NCBI GenBank assembly: GCA_023515795.1
Contig: JALGPX010000132.1
Coordinates: 1 to 26,445 of the forward strand
Direction of reading: 5' to 3'
DNA: 26,445 nt
From: Amoeboaphelidium occidentale
Taxonomy: Eukaryota; Aphelidiomycota; Aphelidea
Shown: positions 18,171 through 26,445 of the stretch, in pieces
Position numbering within the stretch: position 1 is the first letter of the stretch
Layout of the letters: every line of letters starts with the position of its first letter
The notes under the pieces: generated by a model
Told to the model about the DNA's origin: nothing
Database searches by the model: none
What the model saw: only the letters and a program-made list of their open reading frames with translations
Made by a program: the position numbers and the translations under genes

Positions 18171-19638
18171 ATGACTGATCCCTCGATTATTTGCTTTGGT
18201 TCTGTGCAGGGAAATTTCGATAAGTTTCTTAGTAAACTGCAGAAAGCTACGAGCAAATCGAAATTTACTGCGTGCATATGCGTTAATGATTTCTTTGGAA
18301 CGAAGACAGTGGAGGATTTAGTGGAATACCTTGATGCTACTTGCCACACTTGTACAATTATCAATTGAGCGCTTCTTAAACTTTCTAGGCCCCGTACCCG
18401 TGTACTTTCTGATGAACACTCCGTCTAGAATGATCATTGATAATAGCAAGAACATTTTCCCGTTGTGCGAAGAATCTGGCATCGTATCCTTCAAAGGGTT
18501 TCGCTTCGCTTACCTTCAAGGAAAATGGAACTACGCATCAAAGACAGAGGAAGAAAATGATGATAACGGAAGAATGGTTGACGTTTTATTATCGAATGAG
18601 TTGCCATCTAGCTTGATAAGAAACTATCAAGGCGTTCAGGTTAATGAATCTGAAAAGGCTTTGCGATCTTGCAAGCCACGGTATTGTTTCGCTGGTTCAG
18701 AAGAACAGTCTATTGAGACAGAGCTTGATATTTCAGGATTCTCTTGCAGATTTCTATCATTGACTCCCCTTGTTGCATCGAACACGGAGAAGGAAGGAGT
18801 TGTTTTACGATCTTACTATGCTTTCAAGTTGCCTCGCGAAAGTCCGCCTGTTGAAAGAAAGAGAAATGCAAAAGAAGAGGACCAGGTCGAACTTCATGAG
18901 CAAAATTACAAGAAAAAGAGGCCGGATGACTCCTATACTTGCAACAATTGCGGCGTGAAAGGCCATTTTAAAGCGGACTGTCCTAATCCTAAGAAAGAAA
19001 TACCGTGTTGGTTCTGCTTGTCTAATCCAGATGCTGAAAAACATCTGGTGCTGTTTATTGCGAACTTGAACTATGTGGCTTTACCGAAAGGACCTTTGGT
19101 TGATGGCCACTTCCTTGTTGTTTCAATTGATCACATTCCGTCGTACTCAAAAACGAAAGCCGTGGCTAGAGATGAGGCAAGAAGGTAACTTATTTGTGTC
19201 TGATTTAATTTTTTAAGAATGCTCGGCCATTTGAAAGATTATTACAAAAATACAGGCAAAGAGCTGATGTTTTTCGAATCAAGTTACAGGTCGATTCATG
19301 CTGTTTATCAAGTGATTCCTATCGATCCAGGAAATGAGGTAGCACTGGAGAAGTTTTTCAAAGAGAAGCTTGCAGCTGCTGGATTGCGAATGGAAGAATT
19401 TATTCAGAAAAAGCATCATGACTATGTTAGAGTTGAATTGCCATCAGGTAGAGCATTCTACTTTGAACCGAACCGTAAAACTGATGTTCAAATTACGAGA
19501 AAGATATTGGCATCATTTCTTAACGTTGAGAACAGATCTGACTGGAATGCATGTACAAGAAGTGTTGAGGAAGAGGTAGAGGATGGAAAGAAATACAAAA
19601 GCGAGCTGTTTCCAATAATGAAGGTCATGTTCGAATAG
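18171..19638 (+). CDS. CWF19L1: CWF19-like protein 1 / Drn1 (debranching-associated, CwfJ domain)
   Basis: Partner of the lariat debranching enzyme Dbr1 and of late spliceosomes. Exons 18171..18351, 18389..19184, 19218..19638; introns 37 and 33 nt; 465 aa. The N-terminal half is the metallophosphoesterase-like domain lacking catalytic metal ligands (CFGSVQGNFDKFLSKLQKA, CVNDFFGTKT, PVPVYFL). A CCHC zinc knuckle, Cys245-X2-Cys248-X4-His253-X4-Cys258, precedes CwfJ_C_1, which opens PCWFCLSNPDAEKHLV and contains DGHFLVVSIDHIPS. CwfJ_C_2 closes the protein, with FYFEPNRKTDVQITRKILAS. As I recall the human protein, it lacks the zinc knuckle, while fungal and plant relatives can have one. The 3' end abuts TERT with 8 bases between stop codons. 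It sits 42 bases after SMPD1 in the same frame. Confidence 0.95.
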
Positions 19639-19646
19639 TTTCCATC

Positions 19647-22600
19647 TTAGAAAATCGCTTGATTTAGTAATAAAGATACTTGCTTTGACTTTGAGATTTT
19701 CAAAAGGAGACTTTTGTTATCAGCTTTCAGTTTTGCCATTTCTTTTCTCAATACTCGGATTGTTCCCTTGTGTCTTGTCCGCTTTTTGCAAAGAGCTGCC
19801 TCAAAACTACAGAAATTGATAAATAAGATGTCTTGCTTTTCAAGTTCAAATCTAGCATTGTTTTTAATACCAGAATAGCTGTTGATTACAGAAATGATAG
19901 TTGAGTATGCATACAGCCCCAACTGCTTGATGGTCAGAGTTAAGTTATTATCAGTAGTTGCCACCTTTTTCATAACCTTGTCGAATTCGCAGAGCTTTAT
20001 AGCACATAATGTAAATATAACATAAAGATTTTCAATAACAACCTCTCTACTACTAAGATCCATATCAAGATAGATAGGTAAACATCGAGTTTTAAAGTAA
20101 AACTTGAGCTTGGTTAACAGCTTTTTCCTAAGCCCGAGAGTTCGATCTACAGAGCACGTATCCGAACCATGCAATCCAAAGTATCGACTAACATCAATTC
20201 TCACACTCAAGTCTAATGTGTTCAATTCCATGCCACACCACTCAAACCAGTCTGAATTTATCTGACGACATTTTGTTTTGGTTTTGGGATCTTGAATTGT
20301 GCTCGCATAATTCACTCTTGTTTTCTTGTGGTTAATAAATGCACTACGATCAGGATATGCTTCAAAATTAGATCAGCGCTAGGTAAAACATACCTTCCAT
20401 CATAGTCTTTAAGAAACAATCTGTGTCGCCTTCAGAAAGTCCAATGCAAATGTAATCGTCAACATATCTTATTATGAGAGTATTCTCCATGTTATGCAGG
20501 TTCAAATCAGATTCAAACTTTCCGTAAACAAGACTGCACAATAATGACGAAAGAACAGAACCTTGTGGAATCCCTTTTTGTTGGCGGCACAGTTTTCCTT
20601 GAATAGAAACAAGAGTGTTTAAGACATGATCTGAAACATCATGCAAGATCTTGTTCCTTGAAACATAAGAAGAAGAGCTCAAGTCAAGAATAAAAGAATC
20701 GTAAATTGTTGACAAAAAAGTTCCGGTATCTTCAAATACGTTCACAGAACAGCCTGCTTTAGAAGCAACGCTCCTTTCTATCTTTTTCAGTGTTCCGTTT
20801 TCACTTCCTTGAACGGCCGTATACTTCTTTACACTGTACTCCTCCTTAAAAGGTAAGTAGATATGCAGGGAGCTTACCTCTTTTACGATTTTCAGCAGCC
20901 ATGTGGCGAGATCTTCTTGATCAACTTCATTGAATGCGTTTTTCAAATCCAGTTTGGCCATGTATAGTCTCTTTGACTGGTCTTTGATTTGGTGTCTAAG
21001 CTTCAAAACAAATTGCTTAATCTTGCAATATATATCTGAAAATCCCATAACAGTGCAGCCAAAGGAATCATTTTGTCTTGACTTTTCATAATTTAAGACA
21101 GCAAAAGTATCTTTTAAAAGCTCATTTCCAGAAAAAAGCCTCCTCTGCTTCTGGCCCAAAGACATGGATTTGTTCGCATTTACTATTGGTCTTGCGCCGT
21201 TATCTTTCGGGACAATCCTAAGTGGAGCGAATCCAACATTCTTCTGGAGCGCAAGTTTATCCAGTTCTTCTCCGATAAGAGGTTTAAATAATCCATTTTG
21301 CAACTGAGATAAGCTTTGATCTTGAAAGTGGCGCCATTGACTTTTTCTGAAGAAGAATATTCTGTTTTTGTGCGATGCACTTTCAGTGACATAAAAATGT
21401 TTCTACAGTGTTAACTCGAAACAGATCAAATTACTTGAATTGCGGGAACAACAAAATTATTTGTTACCCATAAATAGAATTCTGTCACACATTCTGCCTT
21501 GATCATCGATTCTGTTGGGTCACAACCAGAAGCTTTCTTCGAATTAGTCCATTCGCAGTGTTTGATCTAAAAAGTAAATACAGATTAAAATAAAAACCTT
21601 AATTCCATGCATCATATAGCCAAGAGTCATGCTTTCGTACTTTTGCATGTTCAAAAAATCCTTAAGCGCCTTCAAGTAGAGAGATAAATTTTCCTTTGAT
21701 CCAAACAAACTCAATGGTATGATACGTTCAAGAGCAATTTTAACAAATTGAAAAACCTGATGTAAAGGAATGTTAGCCATAGAAGAAGGATCTTCAATGG
21801 GACATACTTGTTCTAGAATAGATTTTGTGGGGAATTCAGAAACATTTTGAACCATGTGGGAAATCAAGGGTGTTAAAACCCTAATTCTCCAATGTTTTCT
21901 AGGTTTAAGTTTCAATGATCGAAATATTTGACATATGACCATGTAGATGTGGTCGTTATGATTAGAATCCCTCAATAATACATGGCTGTTCTCAAACAAA
22001 GAATAATCGTTTTTTGAATGATTACTTTCAAAACATCTGTAAAATATCCTTTTTCGGTCCAGAATTGTGCTGTGCATGTTGCAGACCAGTGAATAATGTT
22101 TTTTGCTGTTATTGAAACCAAATGTGCCCTTGTTGAATCTCAGCAGATAATTCAAAGCGCAACCTAGAAAATTACCAGAAACAGTCTCAGAAGTACCAGA
22201 TAGCTGCAGGTAACAATCATGGGGAAGCGAATAAAAAACCAAAAGCTCTGTCAATACATGTTCCATCATTGAGTCGCCTATCCTGCTTAACAAAAGCTCA
22301 AAATGCGCAGACTTGACAAAGTTCGTGACGGAATTAGGTGAAACGCATGTAATTCTGCGTGCCCCAACTCCTGCCATGCTTTCTTTTGAACTGATCTAAA
22401 TCCATTATAAATTTCTTGCGCTAATTACCAGTTGATATCCAAAAGTTAGCACATGCCTTCCATACTTGTTTCGCTTATAAAGCTCTCGCTCAATTATCCG
22501 ATCAACAAGCTAGCCAGTCAACCACAATATATATGAAACAATACTTCTTGCTGTGTACTACGTTGTTCCAAGGAATATTCTGCGTAAGAATACTTACTGG

Positions 22601-22766
22601 TATCATTATTGGACCAAATGTTATGAGATAAATAGAGTCTGACCAAAAATTCTTTATAGCTAACGGGATCGTCATCAATGCATAAAGGTGTGCTCCACCC
22701 ACTGTTAGAGAAGAAGTCCAACACATTCAGAAGTTCATTCCCAAATATGCGCTCAATGTTCTTCAT
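19647..22766 (-). CDS. TERT: Telomerase reverse transcriptase catalytic subunit, complete
   Basis: Copies the telomerase RNA template onto chromosome ends. Seven exons, complement(19647..20359, 20394..20844, 20878..21402, 21435..21566, 21598..22395, 22429..22509, 22545..22766); 973 aa with all six introns removed. The TEN domain covers exons 1-3 (RNKYGRHVLTFGYQL, LLSRIGDSMMEHVLTELL, CYLQLSGT). The RNA-binding domain has a QFP-like block (FVKIALERIIPLSLFGSK, FLNM) and the T motif HFYVTESASHKNRIFFFRKS, formed across an intron. RT motifs: 1/2 LRIVPKDNGARPIVN; A MAKLDLKNAFNEV (Asp563); B' KGIPQGSVLSSLLCSL; C IIRYVDDYICIG (Asp715, Asp716); D region FINHKKTRVNY; E WFEWCGMEL. A ~200-residue C-terminal extension follows. 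The three catalytic Asp are intact. Start 22766 is the first ATG, 39 bases from VPS15. Confidence 0.97.
19669..19674 (+). terminator. AATAAA of CWF19L1 located inside the TERT coding region
   Basis: First AATAAA downstream of the CWF19L1 stop, 30 bases past it. It lies antisense to the last TERT codons, so the CWF19L1 3' UTR must overlap TERT. Confidence 0.5.
20845..20877 (-). other. 33-nt in-frame, stop-free intron of TERT between motifs A and B'
   Basis: Runs GTAAG to TTTTAAG on the minus strand, phase 0. It would read through as 11 residues (VSSLHIYLPFK) if unspliced. Support for splicing: length and ends match the other introns; it carries CTACTTAC before the acceptor, the same octamer as the intron at 980..1011; and its removal lets the segment after motif A align to human TERT with no large gap. 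Confidence 0.75.
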
Positions 22767-22805
22767 TCACCTGATCTCCTGTTTCTCGTGTTTACGTTTT
22801 GAGAA
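22767..22805. promoter_or_regulatory. 39-base divergent start-to-start gap between TERT and VPS15
   Basis: Both 5' UTRs and core promoters must fit in or overlap these 39 bases or extend into the neighbouring gene. I see no TATA element. Confidence 0.5.
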
Positions 22806-25800
22806 ATGGGGCAAAAGTTTTCGACACCAACTGCAATTATCGTCGACAGTTATGTTAGTGAAATATCGAACATTGAATATGAAAAGAGGTTCGCATGCTT
22901 GGTATTGCGCAGCTCAGTTTTGTAGTTTGGGTAATAGCAGATTCTTAAAGACTATCAAAGCTACTTTGGACAAGGAGCGTTATGTTATTATGAAGATATT
23001 CGTTAAGCACGACAGCACGCAAAAGTTGGACTCTCAATTGGAAAGAATTCAAAGTAACTCTGCTGATATATTCAAATAGCTCATGAGCGTAGAGAATGTG
23101 TGGGCGTTACAAGGCCTTCCAAGCGTCTTGCCATACTCGTTTATCTATCAGACGGACAAAGCAGTTTACGCATTAAGACAATTTATGTCGTCTTGCCTAT
23201 ACGATCGCATAAGTACCCGTCCTTTTCTTAGTCACATAGAGAAAAAATGGATTGCGTATCAATTGCTCCGAGCTGTTTCATCTGCGCATGAGAGGGAAGT
23301 TTGCCATGGCGATATAAAAACTGAGAATGTTATGATCACATCATGGAACTGGGTTTATTTAACGGATTTTGCATCTTTCAAACCAACATATCTTCCCGAG
23401 AATGATCCAGCTGACTTTTCTTATTTCTTCGATTCCTCTGGGAGGCGATCATGTTATCTTGCTCCAGAAAGATTCGTTTCATCGGAAATTTATGGCAAGA
23501 ATAGTGCATTGATGAATGAGGGCCTCACTACTGAAATGGACACATTTTCTTTGGGCTGTGTCTTCGCAGAATTGTTTTTAGACGGGAATGCTCTTTTTGA
23601 TTTATCTCAACTATTAAGTTACAAAAGAGGCAATTATTCAACTGAGAGTATTCTTAGCAAAGTGAACGATTTACATGTTGCAAAGCTAATAACTGAAATG
23701 ATCAACATTGATCCCTTGAAACGTACAATAATCAGCGATTATTTGGCAAGAGATAATCCTACTTTTCCCAAGTTTTTCCTTCATTTCTATGAGTTTATGC
23801 AGTCTATTGTCCACTGCAGGGATCTTTTGGATGGACAGCGTGGTTCAGTTGGATCTTTGTGTGATAACCGGATCAAAATGGTTTACGATTCATTCGAGTT
23901 TCTTTTGACTAATATTATTACTTTAAACAGCCACGTTGAAGCCAATTGTTTAGATGAAGAGGAATTCAAAGACTTTATGGAAACGATTAATATCTCAGGA
24001 GTCTCAAACTTAAAGTATTCGAGAGAATTTAACAAGGGCGAAAGCACATCTTTACTTTTAAGTCTATTAACATCATCGATTAGAGAAGCTGTTTTACCAT
24101 CTTCTAGATTAATGGTGATCGACATGCTTGTGATGCTTGGTTTATTTTCTACAGACGTTATAAGGCTTGATTTGATTACTCCTTATCTACTTCTACTCTG
24201 CTCTGATGAAGATGCTAGAGTGCGCTGTCAATCTGTGAAATCCTTGAGTTTGATGCTCTTCCATGTTAAGCAGATCTTCCCATTGGATGCAGACATGTTT
24301 TCTGAGTACCTGTTTCCAGAGCTGCTGCCTCTTAAGTCCGATTCGTGCGAATTTGTTCGAGTGGCATTTGCATCATGTTTTGGGGCGCTTGCAGAAACAT
24401 CTATAAAGTTTGTGGAGCTCTCGCAAAGAAACCAAGATACTGAATCCACAGGAGTCTCCACGAAGGAAAACAGAGTTACTTTTGAAACAAAAATGTCAGA
24501 TTTGCACAATCTTCTTTTGGAAATTGTAACTGAATTTCTACTTGATAAAAGCAACCGTGTCAAACGGGCGTTGTTGGAAGGAATGGCAAGTTTATGTTTG
24601 TTTCTTGGAAAACAAAAAGTTAACGATGTGTTGCTATCCCACACAATTACTTACCTGAATAGCGAGGATTGGTCTCTTAGAAGATCTGTAGTTGCATCTC
24701 TGGTTGAAGTTGGTACATTCCTGGGAACTAAAAGTTTGGAACAATACATTTTACCTGTGCTTATGCAGTCTTTGACAGACCAAGAAGAACTGGTGGTAGA
24801 GCGGGTTCTGCTGACCCTCTTTTCTTTGGCTGATTTAAAATTTATTCGAGAGGAGCGACTAAGAAATGTATTGGTTCAGGCGCTTCCATTATTGAATCAT
24901 CCCGGCTTGCGAGTAAGAAAAGGTATGTATAAGCATCCTGTCTTTTAATTCTAGCGCTTCTGAGTTTGCTTCTTGTGGGATCGAAGCATTTATCTCTTAT
25001 AGGAAGACAGGCTTTTCTGGAGCAAGCCTCTTCAGTTAGCAGCCCAGAATCTATCCGGTTTGTGTTCCATAAATGCTCCTTTGAGGCCCTGAAGTTCGCA
25101 TTTCCCTCTTTCCTGCGTTCTGACTTCAACGTTGCATTGGAATTATGTTCCGCTTCTAAAGAAAACCGAGGGCTGATAAATAATCACGAGGAAATGAGAA
25201 ACATGCTTCAATCTGTCGGATTAAGTTTTACCGAGGATCAAGTGGATAGACTTTGTCAGCTATTGGCGTGTGTTACTGGCCGTAAAGTCAGAACAAGCTT
25301 CAAAAATAACGAGAACTCTGTAATTTGATCTTCCTCTAGCTAACTTTTAGGTTCTAGAGAAGTACACTATTCCGCCAAAGACCGTATTTGTCTATCCGCC
25401 AGTTCATTCTGGAGCATTAAACTCCAAAAGAAGAATGAAATCTAGCAACTCATCGTTGTCTTCATCTTTTCTCTTTGACGGAAATGATAAAGCCATTGAC
25501 AAGCAGAAACTGACCGCGATAAACTTGATATCTTCTGGTAGGACAAGTCCGCTGGCCTCAGTATCACCTGCTACTGTTAGGGCTGTGTCATCGCCATCTC
25601 TCGGTGCTGATTATTACACAAAAGTCGACACAATTTCAAGTCCTTTGAATGAAAAGACGGCAGATGTTGGATGGCGACCGAATTCCGGGGATTTTGCTGC
25701 CAGTATCGTTTCGATGAAAACTGCAGAATACTTTCCTCCGGATCTAGCTGGTATTTTAATTTCTTTGCTCTTTTTATTTTGTAGACCTTGGTGCTAGATC

Positions 25801-26445
25801 GCCAGAATCCTCATTGAAGATGAAACAAGGGGCTAAGCAAAGTTTGAACTGGAAGCCAAATGGTAAGAATGACTCCAAGTCTGTTAACAATTCTTAGGAA
25901 TCCTTGTTTCCTCTTTAACCGAGCACAAAGGAGCAATCAGTAAGCTTGTAATGTCGCCATCAGAGATGTACTTCGCATCGTGTTCTGATGACGGCTCCTT
26001 AAAATTATGGGAATCGTCACGTTTAGATCGAGCTATAACGAGTTCTTCTAAGCTTACTTACAAAACTGGTATATTTTTAATTTGAATTTTGCTAATAAGT
26101 AGATCAAGCTAAACCCAAATGCATGGTTTTCTGTGACGGAAGAGAAAGTATAGCTGTTGGGGTTTCAGAATCTGTCGACATTGTGAAAATTGATGTTCAA
26201 CCGAATTCCTCTGGCGTTTCCAAGTATGGAAAACCAAACTTGGTCAGACGCTGTAAACTTGTTTATGAAACACCGGTTTGTGTTGATAACTACAGCAATG
26301 ATACGCACACTGTTTTGGCTGTTGCAACGAACAAAGGAAACATATATGGATGGGATCTAAGATGTTCTCTGCCGGTCTGGAAACTTACAAATCCCGCTCA
26401 TCATGGTGGGATATCATCATTTCACGTTGACAAATCTTCAAAATC
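22806..26445 (+). CDS. VPS15: VPS15/PIK3R4 regulatory subunit of class III PI3-kinase, 3' end outside window
   Basis: Membrane-anchored scaffold of VPS34 complexes in autophagy and endosomal sorting. Exons 22806..22888, 22926..23053, 23093..24922, 24955..25319, 25351..25750, 25785..25862, 25898..26068, 26103..>26445; introns 37, 39, 32, 31, 34, 35 and 34 nt; 1132 codons present of roughly 1350. The N-terminus MGQKFS is an N-myristoylation signal (Gly2). The kinase domain (about 25-290) lacks a Gly-rich loop, but has LYDRISTRPFLSHIEKKWIA, HGDIKTENVMITSWNW (Asp144), DFASFKPTYLPE in place of DFG (Asp162), and LAPERF, all signatures of this atypical family. HEAT repeats follow (about 350-800), then a Ser-rich linker and WD40 repeats (FASCSDDGSLKLWES, GNIYGWDLR). 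The fused N-terminus NIEYEKSLGNSRFLK across the first intron matches human YDKSLGSTRFFK. Confidence 0.97.

Noticed and set aside
21757..21807. GTATGT donor and CATCAG acceptor, 51 nt, stop-free, in TERT exon 3
   Set aside because: The translated segment PLHQVFQF aligns with the family block PWQVYGF that precedes FVRACLRRLVP, so it is coding. The length also exceeds the intron range.
22580..22597. GTAAGT..GCAG of 18 nt in TERT exon 1, resembling an ultrashort intron
   Set aside because: Far shorter than any other intron here. The frame reads through cleanly, and the sequence is a chance inverted repeat (GTAAG/CTTAC).
22806..22922. Unspliced reading of VPS15 exon 1 into FACLVLRSSVL then stop
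   Set aside because: Removing the 37-nt intron restores EYEKSLGNSRFLK, which matches the family; the read-through version does not.
1..26445. Spliced-leader trans-splicing as an explanation for the tight gene spacing
   Set aside because: Acceptor-like tracts precede MAEA, GOSR1 and the aminopeptidase, but ACY1 has no AG acceptor in its 21-base gap other than the upstream stop codon itself.
1..26445. Telomerase RNA gene, telomere repeats, tRNA genes, transposons or CRISPR arrays
   Set aside because: I found no TTAGGG-type template or repeats, no cloverleaf-like segment in the gaps, and no repeat arrays. The only reverse transcriptase is TERT, with telomerase-specific T and E motifs.

Overview
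This is a very compact, intron-bearing nuclear eukaryotic contig. It carries 15 protein-coding genes in 26.4 kb, with no intergenic gap over about 250 bases and no tRNA, rRNA, transposon or CRISPR signal that I could see. The genes are conserved housekeeping genes of opisthokont type. All 34 introns I could place are only 31-45 nt long, with GT..AG ends and a loose (C/T)T-N-A-(C/T) branch-like element before the acceptor. The gene set, gene density and tiny introns suggest a small-genome early-diverging fungus (chytrid, rozellid or aphelid grade). That is inference: no marker here fixes the taxon.

Layout, left half: GOSR1 (minus, cut by the left edge) follows a monoglyceride lipase (minus). 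Divergent from the lipase runs a plus-strand series: ARMT1/DUF89 phosphatase, aminoacylase-1, SET/NAP histone chaperone, and the MAEA/Gid9 subunit of the GID/CTLH ubiquitin ligase. Converging on MAEA is a minus-strand series: a PHD-SET protein of the Set3/KMT2E/SETD5 type, the Fe-S scaffold ATPase NUBP1/Nbp35, and a class I ubiquitin-conjugating E2.

Right half: an Msd1/SSX2IP-like coiled-coil protein (plus) converges with an M1 metallo-aminopeptidase (minus), which lies behind a TMEM170 membrane protein (minus). Divergent from TMEM170 are a secreted acid sphingomyelinase and CWF19L1/Drn1 (both plus). CWF19L1 converges tail-to-tail, 8 bases apart, on a complete telomerase reverse transcriptase (TERT, minus, seven exons). 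TERT starts 39 bases from the divergent start of VPS15/PIK3R4, which runs off the right edge inside its WD40 domain.

The most interesting structure is in gene spacing and splicing rather than in new gene families. (1) Four of the five tandem gaps under 100 nt are exact multiples of three, so neighbouring ORFs share a frame. In ARMT1-ACY1 and in SMPD1-CWF19L1 only one stop codon separates the two proteins. (2) Between SET and MAEA a plausible 51-nt intron begins inside the SET stop codon and would fuse the two proteins in frame. (3) TERT contains the only intron of the 34 that is both a multiple of three and free of stops; it lies between catalytic motifs A and B'. No frankly new system is evident, and these observations are what I would check first.
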